Part shown: piece after piece, positions 1 through 8,277 of the stretch
Layout of the letters: each line of letters starts with the position of its first letter
How positions within the stretch are numbered: the first letter of the stretch is position 1
The notes under the pieces: generated by a model
Databases searched by the model: none
What the model saw: only the letters and a program-made list of their open reading frames with translations
Told to the model about the DNA's origin: nothing
Source: Neocallimastix lanati (nom. inval.)
Taxonomy: Eukaryota > Neocallimastigomycota > Neocallimastigomycetes > Neocallimastigales > Neocallimastigaceae
Length of the DNA: 25,000 nt
Direction: 5' to 3'
NCBI GenBank assembly: GCA_016946835.1
Contig: JACVTC010000058.1
Coordinates: 25,001-50,000, forward strand
Made by a program: the position numbers and the translations under genes

Positions 1-335
1 ATTTTAATAGTATTATATATCATATTTTTTAATTTTTTATTATTTCTTTTATCTTATTTTAAATATTTTTCTTTTCTTTTTTTTTTTTTTATTTTTTTTT
101 TAATTTTTAATTTTTAATTTTTCATATTTTTCATATCTTTCACTTTTCATTTTATTTTTTAATTTTATTATTATTTTTGCTATTAATATTATTTTATTAT
201 TATTATTATTTTTATTATTATTAATATTATTAATTTTTTATTATTATTAATATTTTTATTATTATTATTAATATTATTAATTTTTTATTATTATTAATAT
301 TTTTATTATTTTTATTATTATTATTATTTTTATTA
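1..335. other. AT-rich intergenic, TTA microsatellite
   Basis: Poly-T and imperfect TTA/TTAT repeats fill this stretch, densest at 180-335. I see no coding signal on either strand. It lies directly downstream of the stop codon of the minus-strand nuclease-like gene and would form its 3' untranslated region and terminator area. No discrete polyadenylation site can be singled out in such AT-rich sequence. Confidence 0.6.
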
Positions 336-1862
336 TTAATCGTTCAATTTTTGTTTTTTGTTTATTTCATTTTCATTTGATTCTCTATTATCTTTCATTT
401 GCATAAATTTTTTTAATTCTTCCTTTAATTTTTTTATAGTTGCTTTGTTTTGTTTTTCATCTTCTTCCTTTTTTTTTACATCTTCCTCTAATTTTTTTAT
501 AGTTGCTTTGTTTTGTTTTTCATCTTCTTCCTTTTTTTTTACATCTTCCTCTAATTTTTTTATAGTTGCTTTGTTTTGTTTTTCATCTTCCTCTAATTTT
601 TTTATAGTTGCATCATTATTTTTCTTAACTTCTCTTAAATATAGAAGTTCATAATCATTTTCTATTAAATTGACAAATCTAGCATAATTTTCTTCATTCA
701 TATTTTCTTCTTTACATATTTCAATTGCTTCTTTAATTTCTGGTATTTTTATTAATTTATTTTCTAATTCTGGTGTTAAATTGTTCTTTATTGATGCTTT
801 CCCTTTTATTTTATTATATTCATAATCGATAATTTTAAAAAATGCTGCCCATAAGTTTTTATTATTTTTTTCGTCAAAATTATTAATATTGAACTTTTTT
901 AGTTCAATGAAATACATTTTAATTCCAGGAATGACAATTTCTTTATTTGTAGAGCTCATAAATTGTATACAATTGAAGAAATTATTTGTATCATCGCTTT
1001 TATTTTTTTCATTATTAACAAAGCTTTCACTATTTTTAATATTTTCACTATTGTTCTCTTTATTGTTTTTTCCATTTCTATTAAATTTATTTTGTTTAAA
1101 TATGTTATTATATAAAATATTAACTGAATAGACTCTTCCTTTATCAGTATATTGGTCTCCTCTTTTATATAAATTATGGAAAGCCGTCGTTGCATTATAT
1201 AAACATCGATTTAAAAAGTTTTTATCTCTATACACTTGCATTTCAACAATTATTTTTTCTTTAAAAGTGACATTTTCTTCTTTTTCAATATACGAGTTAT
1301 TATTATTACTATTTTCTTTGTTATTATCATTATTATCATTTTTATTATTAAGAATTTTTTTCCTTACTTTTTTAGTTTTTTCCTTATTAATTTCAATATT
1401 AATATCTACAATTGGTCTTTTTTCGTTTTTTATATATTGATTTTCGTTTTTTAATTCAGCATTTTTAAAAATTAGTTTATCTGAATCTCCTATTTCAATA
1501 TCAATAATATCTCTTAAAAATTGCTTGGTAATATTCTTATGTTTATCATTACCAAAAATTGATTTAAATATATCATCATACTTTGGATCACAAATATTCT
1601 TTTTATTGTTATATTTAGTACTTTCATTATTATTACCATCATTATTATTATCATCATTATTATTATCATCATTATTATTATCATCATTATTATTATCATC
1701 ATTATTATTATCATCATTATTATCATTATTATTATTATCATCATTATTATTATCATTTTCAAAATTTTCAATACTTATGTCAGAACCATATAAATATTCA
1801 TCATCACTATTATTATATTCATCATTTTCATTTCTTATATCGTTATCGTTATCCAATTCCAT
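336..1862 (-). CDS. Rpn-like PD-(D/E)XK nuclease/putative transposase family protein (PDDEXK_2 type)
   Basis: Intact 508-aa single-exon frame with an ATG at 1862 and TAA at 336. Residues 1-90 are acidic, with a DDNNN repeat at about 38-79. The nuclease-like domain spans about 91-360. It opens with DPKYDDIFKSIFG (92-104), a typical start for this family, then has an Asp in RPIVDIN (D153) and the ExQ form of the second motif in IVEMQVYRDKNF (E207, Q209). YNATTAFHNLYKRGDQY (222-238) and the GIKMYFIELKKF strand (313-324) also fit. Asn/Lys-rich inserts at 162-200 and 256-292 separate the core strands. Residues 415-490 are a Lys/Glu coiled coil built from 21-aa repeats. Bacterial Rpn proteins are recombination-promoting nucleases; whether the fungal relatives cut DNA or move is not known to me. 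The family is widely expanded in anaerobic fungi, probably after transfer from bacteria. The catalytic assignment rests on motif reading only. Confidence 0.8.
   Translation of the reverse strand: MELDNDNDIRNENDEYNNSDDEYLYGSDISIENFENDNNNDDNNNNDNNDDNNNDDNNNDDNNNDDNNNDDNNNDGNNNESTKYNNKKNICDPKYDDIFKSIFGNDKHKNITKQFLRDIIDIEIGDSDKLIFKNAELKNENQYIKNEKRPIVDINIEINKEKTKKVRKKILNNKNDNNDNNKENSNNNNSYIEKEENVTFKEKIIVEMQVYRDKNFLNRCLYNATTAFHNLYKRGDQYTDKGRVYSVNILYNNIFKQNKFNRNGKNNKENNSENIKNSESFVNNEKNKSDDTNNFFNCIQFMSSTNKEIVIPGIKMYFIELKKFNINNFDEKNNKNLWAAFFKIIDYEYNKIKGKASIKNNLTPELENKLIKIPEIKEAIEICKEENMNEENYARFVNLIENDYELLYLREVKKNNDATIKKLEEDEKQNKATIKKLEEDVKKKEEDEKQNKATIKKLEEDVKKKEEDEKQNKATIKKLKEELKKFMQMKDNRESNENEINKKQKLND
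420..615. repeat. 63-bp coding minisatellite (coiled-coil repeats of the nuclease-like protein)
   Basis: The marker TATAGTTGCTTTG on the + strand recurs at 435, 498 and 561, a period of 63 bp. A fourth, shortened unit starts at 603 (42 bp later). On the minus strand each unit encodes 21 residues containing KQNKATIKKLEE. Period and shortening are multiples of three, so the frame is kept while coiled-coil length can vary. Confidence 0.85.
1630..1758. repeat. 15-bp coding repeat (DDNNN tract)
   Basis: Tandem ATCATCATTATTATT-type units encode a run of Asp-Asp-Asn-Asn-Asn repeats on the minus strand, in the N-terminal disordered region of the nuclease-like protein. It is in frame and probably length-polymorphic. 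Confidence 0.85.
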
Positions 1863-1890
1863 ATTTATTTTTAATTAATTGTTATATTTT

Positions 1891-2018
1891 AAATTTAACA
1901 ATATAATTTTAAAAACTAATTATGTTTATTAGCTTATTATAAACAATCTATAATAAATTTAACAATATAATTTTAAAAACTTATTATTTTTATTAGCTTA
2001 TTATAAATAATCTATAAT
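1891..2018. repeat. Two tandem 64-bp repeats upstream of the nuclease-like gene
   Basis: The string AAATTTAACAATATAATTTT occurs at 1891 and again at 1955 (period 64), and the following bases through TTAGCTTATTATAAA and AATCTATAATAAA match with few changes. The repeats begin within 30 bp of the start codon at 1862, so they lie in the presumed promoter or 5' untranslated region. Confidence 0.75.
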
Positions 2019-2067
2019 AAATTGTAATATTATTTAAAATAAATTAAGCAATTATTTCATATTTGAA

Positions 2068-2480
2068 ATAATCATCTGATTAATTATTAAAACCTAAATG
2101 GTAATATTATTTAAAATAAATTAATCATCTGATTAATTATTAAAACCTAAATGGTAATATTATTTAAAATAAATTAATCATCTGATTAATTATTAAAACC
2201 TAAATGGTAATATTATTTAAAATAAATTAATCATCTGATTAATTATTAAAACCTAAATGGTAATATTATTTAAAATAAATTAATCATCTGATTAATTATT
2301 AAAACCTAAATGGTAATATTATTTAAAATAAATTAATCATCTGATTAATTATTAAAACCTAAATGGTAATAAAAAATATAAATTAATCATCTGATTAATT
2401 ATTAAAACCTAAATGGTAATAAAAAATATAAATTAATCATCTGATTAATTATTAAAACCTAAATGGTAATAAAAAATATA
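2068..2480. repeat. Array of eight palindrome-bearing 53/50-bp repeats
   Basis: CATCTGATTAATTA recurs eight times, and the end marker CTAAATG is at 2094, 2147, 2200, 2253, 2306, 2359, 2409 and 2459. The first five intervals are 53 bp and the last two 50 bp; the change comes from a different spacer (ATATTATTTAAAATAAA versus AAAAAATATAAA). Each unit carries an inverted repeat with 9-bp arms, AATTAATCA and TGATTAATT, around a 2-bp centre (2119-2138 in one unit). Units are nearly identical, implying recent amplification. Confidence 0.9.
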
Positions 2481-2496
2481 AATTAAAAATATATAT

Positions 2497-2540
2497 ATTA
2501 AATAAGTATTATATATATACATATATAATACTTATTTAAT
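2497..2540. repeat. Perfect 20-bp inverted repeat with 4-nt loop
   Basis: The arm at 2497-2516 (ATTAAATAAGTATTATATAT) is the exact reverse complement of 2521-2540, with ATAC as loop. It sits immediately beyond the last unit of the palindromic tandem array. No U-run or gene end next to it suggests a simple terminator role. Confidence 0.85.
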
Positions 2541-3250
2541 TATTAAAATTATAATTTAAATATATGGAAATATTAATAATATTAATAAAATAAATCATAT
2601 AATATTTAATGTAATTAAATTCTATAAAGTGAAATAAAAAACTTTAATTATTAATAAAATTTATTTATTAATAAAATTTATTTATTAATAATTACATAAA
2701 AATAGATTAATAAATATGTGACATTGATATTAATATTGTTATATTTAATTCACCTTTATTAATATATTTTAATTTATGAACCCAATTAACCCAGGGTCTT
2801 CTCTAAATTACCATAAAGAAGAGTTGTTATTAGGAAATCTTTAATAATAATTTTACAAATATTAAAATAATAATAGATAAATATACATTTAAAATATAAT
2901 CTATCAAAGTATAATATAATATATAATAAATATATATTAGAAATAATAAATGTAATAAATATAACTATATAATTCTTAAAAATGAAAATAAGAATAATAA
3001 AATTAAATATTTAAGAATATAATTATATATTTTTAATAATTTTATTTTGAATAATTTTATTTTGAATAATTTTATTTTGAATAATTTTACTCGATCAGTA
3101 ACAAAAAATAAAAAAAAAAAAAAAATTTTTTTTTTAATATTAAATATTTCTATAAATTATAAAGTGTAATTTTTTAACATTTTATCTACATATTTTATAT
3201 TTTTTAAAGTTTTAATTAAATAAATGAGTATAAAAAGATTATAAATATTT
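2541..3250. other. Non-coding AT-rich stretch with short tandem repeats
   Basis: No reading frame or recognisable RNA gene. A 17-bp AATAAAATTTATTTATT-type duplication is at about 2655-2690, and four 15-bp ATAATTTTATTTTGA units are at 3035-3090. The slightly GC-richer patch at 2778-2835 (AACCCAATTAACCCAGGG followed by CTTCTC) was checked for a tRNA and does not fold into one. Confidence 0.5.
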
Positions 3251-3254
3251 GGTT

Positions 3255-3465
3255 CAGTATCTCTGATAATGTAATGAAGTTCAGGTTCGGCTCTTTTAAG
3301 GTTTATTCTTTATTTTGGGGGATATAATTTATATGTTTTATAAAAATAATTTTTATTTAAATTTTATTTATTTAAAAGAATTACATTTACTTATCATTAT
3401 TAAAAATTATAAACTAACATTTATTCTTAACATTTAATATTTATTTTCATATTTTGATCTCCAGA
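3255..3465. repeat. Dispersed repeat, copy A
   Basis: Two blocks recur at the other end of the window. Block 1, GAAGTTCAGGTTCGG through GGGGGATATAATTTATA (about 3275-3335), matches about 23321-23378. Block 2 (about 3345-3463), containing ACTTATCATTATTAAAAAT and ending TTTTCATATTTTGATCT, matches about 24525-24640. In copy A the blocks are adjacent. The family is unknown; it may be part of a non-autonomous transposon or an LTR fragment. It has no coding capacity. Confidence 0.7.
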
Positions 3466-3469
3466 ATTA

Positions 3470-4343
3470 CACTAATCTACTATTTCTTATTCTTGGACAA
3501 AGAAATAAAATTATTTCTAAATATTTTTCTCTTTTATAATTATTTACTATAATAAAGTTTTCCTATATTAAAGTATAAATATTAATTTACTTTCATTAAT
3601 GTTAAAATTAAATAATAAAAATATATAAATTAATTTTTAATATAAATACAATAAAAACTAGATTAATACATAAATTTATGCTTTTACTACATTTCTTAAT
3701 CAACATAAATTTATTATTAATTAAAGTTTTTATTTCTATTTCATATCATCTCTTACTGGGAGAAGTTATATAATTTATTTATGAAATTTATTAATATAAT
3801 ATAATTTTATTTATTTATTTATTAAATATTTATTTATTTAGTTTATAATTTAAATTTATTTAATTAACTACTAAATTTTATAAATTCATATTAAATATTA
3901 CTAAACTAATTTTACTAATAAAAATATATTTAATTTTAGCAATTTTTATTATTAATTACTTGAATTGCAAAGAATTAACATAAAAAAAATGTATTCTTTA
4001 TATAATTTTCTTTAATTATAAACTATTTTAAAATAATAAGAATTAAATATTTAGTTAAATATTATAAAAAGTATAATATAAATAATAAAATATTTATAAA
4101 ATATAAAAATATATAAATATTATAAAAATATAATAAAATTTTACTCTACAACTTAATTTAAGGAGGGACGTATGATATGAAATGAAAATAAAAACCTTAA
4201 TTATTAATAAATAATCATCTAATCACTTGATTAATTATCATATGATTTATATAATGATCTAAAAATGATAAAGTATAAATTTATGAAATATCATAAATTT
4301 TCTAAAATACATAAAATTAATGTAAACATAAAATTTATAACAT
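3470..4343. other. Non-coding AT-rich stretch
   Basis: No supported gene. The segment at 4165-4240 (AAAACCTTAATTATTAATAAA, AATCATCTAATCACTTGATTAATTA) resembles pieces of 2625-2660 and the palindromic array unit, so diverged relatives of those repeats extend here. Confidence 0.4.
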
Positions 4344-4408
4344 GGGGGAGTATTGCATTTCGACATAATTTATGTTTGATTATTTATTCATGTATTACAA
4401 TGTGGCTT
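4344..4408. repeat. Left terminal inverted repeat of outer MULE
   Basis: GGGGGAGTATTGCATTTCGA resembles the inner left end at 5643 (GGGGAGTGTGCATTTCGA) and pairs in inverted orientation with about 8410-8474. Confidence 0.6.
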
Positions 4409-4659
4409 GTAAAAATAAATGAATAGGAATAGGGTTAAATTTATTTTTGTTTTTATTTTTATTTTTATTTTTTAATTTTAATAACATTTACAGTAAAAAA
4501 ATATATATATATATATATAAAATAAAAAAAAAATAAATAAAAAATAAAAAAAAATAAATAATAAAGTAAAATAAAAAATATAAAAAAATAAATAATAAAA
4601 TAAAATATAAAATATAAAATTAAAAAAGAATGAAAGTAAATATAATAATAATATTATAG

Positions 4660-5115
4660 TTAACACCAAAAATTTTGCATTGTGATTTTGAAAAAAGTAT
4701 ATCCAATGCTTCATATATATTTGATATTTATAATCATATTAAAATTATATGTCAAATATATAATTATTTCAATTTTTTAAATTTTTTGGAATATTTTAAT
4801 AAGACTTATTTATATAAATATGATATTCAATATTGGAATTATTATAACGATATAAACCACATAACAAATAATGCTTCAGAATCTTTTAACAATTACTTAA
4901 AAAAATTGTTTTACAAAAAACCTTCTTTATATGAATTGATTTATCATTTAAAAAGAGAAGAATCTTTATCTTACAATAATTACAAAAGGAAAATTGAAGG
5001 AGTTTGGAAAAAAAAGGAATCCGAATTGATTGATAAAAAATGTAATAAAAATGATATCATTGATTTATGGTATAAATGTTTATTAGAATTAAACACGCTC
5101 TATATTTATAAATAA
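4660..5115 (+). pseudogene. MULE-type transposase, C-terminal fragment
   Basis: An open frame of about 150 codons without an ATG: the first codon usually chosen, at 4675, is TTG, and homology-like sequence already starts at LTPKILHCDFEK (from 4660). The Asp of HCDFEK matches the second catalytic Asp of MULE DDE transposases, and the Glu in ITNNASESFNNYL matches the third. The first Asp and all upstream domains are missing, and the segment between the two motifs is short (about 65 residues, with no Cys/His-rich part), so there is an internal deletion as well. The C-terminus runs through SLSYNNYKRKIEGVWKKK and ends IIDLWYKCLLELN. A paralogous end occurs at 6600. It cannot be active and is probably carried as a passenger in a non-autonomous element. 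Confidence 0.75.
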
Positions 5116-5149
5116 TAATTAACTAGAATATATATAGTTTAAATTATAT

Positions 5150-5345
5150 TAATATCAACATCAATATATTTTATTAATATCAATTTCAAAATATTTTATT
5201 AATATCAATATCAAAATATTTTAATAATATCAATATCAAAATATTTTAATAATATCAACATCAAAATATTTTAATAATATCAATATCAAAATATTTTAAT
5301 AATATCAATATCAAAATATTTTAATAATATCAATATCAAAATTTT
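5150..5345. repeat. 25-bp tandem repeat (TCAATATCAAAATATTTTAAT type)
   Basis: About seven units of CAATATCAAAATATTTTAATAATAT-type sequence with a 25-bp period, some with CAACATC instead of CAATATC. It starts about 35 bp after the stop of the transposase fragment. A related motif (TTTTATTAATATCAATATCAA) recurs at 6860-6955 with a longer period, behind the second transposase fragment. Confidence 0.8.
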
Positions 5346-5779
5346 AATTTTATTAATAATAAATATTTAATATTAAAATAAGTTTTATTTTATTATTTAA
5401 ATAATTTAATAATAAAATATAAAATTTTATTTATTTTATTTAAATAAAATAAAATGGAAAGGTTTTATTATTTAAAATATTTAATAATAAAATATAATAA
5501 TGAAATAAAATATAATAATCAAATAAAATAAAAATAAATTAAAAACAAAATAAAATTCTTAACAGAAAACCTATTTATTTTTTTATTTATTCTTTTTTTA
5601 GTTTTTATTTTATTTTTTAATGTTAAAATACAATAAATAAAAGGGGAGTGTGCATTTCGAAAATTTTTAATACAAAAATTTGTATTTTGTTGTATGGCTT
5701 AAATATTTTTAATATTAAGCCACTTAAATTTATTAAAAATTTAATGAATAATAATTAATTAATTAAATAAATAAAATTA

Positions 5780-6000
5780 CAATTCTCAAAAATTTTCAAA
5801 CACGTAATCTTATGTGGGGCATATATCTAATTGTATCATAGTTTTGTCGCTTTTTTCTACAATTTTTTAAAAGCCATATATTCACAATATGGCGTGAATA
5901 ATAAATGTGGTGATATTTTATGACGAAAATTTATAAGCCACCAAGAATTTGGCGAAATTCAACTGGACGAAATTCAACTTTTGGTGAAATACAACACTTC
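5780..6000. other. GC-richer subterminal patch of inner MULE
   Basis: No reading frame. It contains the inverted repeat GCCATAT..ATATGGC near 5872-5893, TTGTCGC, and three short imperfect direct repeats of the GGCGAAATTCAAC / GGACGAAATTCAAC / GGTGAAATACAAC type near 5950-5996. In MULEs such subterminal repeats can be transposase-binding sites; here that is inference. Confidence 0.45.
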
Positions 6001-6029
6001 AATAAATAATAATTAGGTTAGGTATTTCT

Positions 6030-6240
6030 ATTTAACATTAAAAAATAAAATAAAAATAAGAAATAAGAAAACTTTTTTTTTTAAACATTGAAAAATAAAA
6101 TAAAAATAAATAAAATAAAAATAAGAAATAAGAAAACTTTTTTTTTTAAACATTGAAAAATAAAATAAAAATAAGAAATAAGAAAACTTTTTTTTTTAAA
6201 CATTGAAAAATAAAATAAAAATAAATAAACATTTTATTTT
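6030..6240. repeat. Tandem repeat of AAGAAAACTTTTTTTT type
   Basis: Three units containing AAGAAAACTTTTTTTTTTAAA start at about 6067, 6132 and 6182 (spacings 65 and 50 bp). Unequal copy lengths come from different numbers of AAATAAAAT sub-repeats. Confidence 0.75.
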
Positions 6241-6281
6241 TTAATGCTTAAAAAATAAAAAAAAAAAAAAAAAAATAGTAT

Positions 6282-6632
6282 AATGTTAATAATTGGAATT
6301 ATTATGAAAATATAGAGCATTTAACAAACAATTCATCAGAATCTTATAATAGCTACTTAAATGATATATTTCCAAATAAACCTTTATTTTATAAATTAAT
6401 ATATATATTAAAAGAAGAAGAAAACTTATAATGATTATCAAAGGAGAACTAAAGGAAATTGGAAAAAAAGCAAAAAATATTTAGTGCAACTGATAAAATT
6501 AAAATTTTAATTGAAAATTACAAAAGTAAGGAAATAAATTTATTTTATAATGAATGCAACAGAAATGAATTAATTAAATTATGGAAAGATTGTTTAATTG
6601 ATTTAAACGATATAAATATTAATTTAAAATAA
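6282..6632 (+). pseudogene. MULE-type transposase C-terminal remnant, frameshifted
   Basis: Paralogue of 4660-5115. It reads NNWNYYENIEHLTNNSSESY, so the Glu of the third catalytic motif is kept, then FPNKPLFYKLIYILKEEENL, then a TAA at 6429. The family sequence YNDYQRRTKGNWKK continues in another frame. The last part (LIENYKSKEINLFYNE, ELIKLWKDCLIDLND) returns to the original frame and stops at 6630. Two compensating indels plus stops make it a clear pseudogene. Both the second catalytic Asp and everything upstream are absent. Confidence 0.75.
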
Positions 6633-6780
6633 ATAATCTTAATTTAAAAAAATGCTAGAAAAATACAAATTTATTTATTTTAAATTTATATTTATAATCG
6701 TTTAAATAATAATTAAATAATCTTAATTTAAAAAAATGCTAGAAAAATACAAATTTATTTACCTATTGTGTTTATTTAAT
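6633..6780. repeat. Direct duplication of about 45 bp
   Basis: AATCTTAATTTAAAAAAATG followed by CTAGAAAAATACAAATTTATTT occurs at about 6632 and again at about 6718, 86 bp apart, directly after the transposase remnant. Confidence 0.7.
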
Positions 6781-7276
6781 AATCTTAATAGAAATTATCT
6801 TTTAGTTATTTTTATTAAGTAATTTATAACTAAAACCGATTTATTTGATACTAGTTAAAATTTTATTAATATCAATATCAATATTATATAATTATAAATT
6901 TTATTAATATCAATATCAACATTATATTATTATAAATTTTATTAATATCAATATACTTTTCAAAATTAATTATGTTATTAAAAATATTAAATTCAATAAA
7001 AGATTTTTATTATTTATTAAAATTATTATTGTTATTATTATATTTTAATAATAATTGATTCATATTGATCAAACATTATAAATATTACTATGCAAATTCT
7101 TAATTATTTTAATAGGATCAATTATTCAACTCTTATTGTTTTAATTTTTAATTCTTATATCATTTAAATTAATATATATATATATATCGTTTATGAAAAT
7201 ATGAATTATAAATAATTAAAATTATTCACTTTTCATTTAAATTTTTTTATTTACTATAATAAAATATAATAATTAA
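6781..7276. other. Non-coding interior of inner MULE
   Basis: AT-rich with TTTTATTAATATCAATATCAA repeats at 6860-6955; no coding signal seen. Confidence 0.45.
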
Positions 7277-8182
7277 GAGACAAACGTTATTATAACTAAT
7301 TTTTTTTTTTTTTTTTTTTTAGAAAAATAAATGATAAAAAATTAAAATATATAAGATTCCTATATATATATAATAATTATTATATTTATATTTCTACTAT
7401 TTATTTTATTTTATTTTATTTTATTTTATTTTATTTTATTTTATTCAATCTGTACTTTCTTATTTAATATTCTACTTTTTATTTTATTTTATTTTATTTT
7501 ATTTTATTCAATCTGTACTTTCTTATTTAATATTCTACTTTTTATTTTATTTTATTTTATTTTATTTTATTCAATCTGTACTTTCTTATTTAATATTCTA
7601 CTTTTTATTTTATTTTATTTTATTTTATTTTATTCAATCTGTACTTTCTTATTTAATATTCTACTTTTTATTTTATTTTATTTTATTTTATTTTATTCAA
7701 TCTGTACTTTCTTATTTAATATTCTACTTTTTATTTTATTTTATTTTATTTTATTTTATTCAATCTGTACTTTCTTATTTAATATTCTACTTTTTATTTT
7801 ATTTTATTTTATTTTATTTTATTCAATCTGTACTTTCTTATTTAATATTCTACTTTTTATTTTATTTTATTTTATTTTATTTTATTCAATCTGTACTTTC
7901 TTATTTAATATTCTACTTTTTATTTTATTTTATTTTATTTTATTTTATTCAATCTGTACTTTCTTATTTAATATTCTACTTTTTATTTTATTTTATTTTA
8001 TTCAATCTGTATTTTCTGTTGATAATATAAACAAGGTATTAATGTATTAATAATAATTAATAATATTTAAAATAAAATAAAAAAAAATATAATAATTATT
8101 TTATATATGTAGTAATTATATATATATATTTTTTTATATAATTTTCTAAAAAAAATTTTTTTAGTCATAATAAACGTTTGTC
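7277..8182. mobile_element. TTAA-flanked inverted-repeat element carrying a minisatellite
   Basis: The left end GAGACAAACGTTATTATAAC (from 7277) matches the reverse complement of the right end, GACAAACGTTTATTATGACT (8182 downwards), over about 22 bp. Both ends directly abut TTAA (7273-7276 and 8183-8186). The interior is mostly the 63-bp minisatellite and has no coding capacity. TTAA flanks recall piggyBac-type target duplications, but TTAA is common in this base composition, so the superfamily is left open. It lies inside the inner MULE. Confidence 0.55.
7384..8015. repeat. 63-bp minisatellite, ten units
   Basis: TCAATCTGTAC recurs with its first C at 7446, 7509, 7572, 7635, 7698, 7761, 7824, 7887, 7950 and 8003. 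Eight intervals are exactly 63 bp and the last is 53 bp. Each unit consists of TTTATTTTATT pentanucleotide runs plus CTTTCTTATTTAATATTCTA. Near-identity of units shows recent expansion. No open frame on either strand runs through it. Confidence 0.92.
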
Positions 8183-8277
8183 TTAAATATTTTTATTATC
8201 ATTTAAAAATTTATTTATTCATTTATAATTTATTTATTCATTTATAATTTATTTATTCATTTATTTATTTATTACAT

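Noticed and set aside
358-654. Plus-strand 98-codon frame rich in Phe and Ser
   Set aside because: Antisense shadow of the repeat-rich coiled coil of the minus-strand nuclease-like gene.
1525-1878. Plus-strand frame with long Leu/Ser repeats
   Set aside because: Antisense reading of the DDNNN tract; purely repeat-derived.
2068-2480. Repeat array considered as a CRISPR
   Set aside because: Spacers are the same in successive units, and the sequence context is eukaryotic; it is a tandem repeat.
2778-2835. GC-richer patch considered as tRNA or snRNA
   Set aside because: No acceptor or T-arm pairing could be drawn and no known small-RNA motif was seen.
3275-3300. GTTCAGGTTCGGCTC as a tRNA B-box or tRNA-derived SINE
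   Set aside because: No A-box at the right distance and no cloverleaf; the word is simply part of the dispersed repeat.
4478-4714. 78-codon minus-strand frame rich in Phe/Tyr/Leu
   Set aside because: Antisense of A-rich sequence in front of the transposase fragment; no supporting feature.
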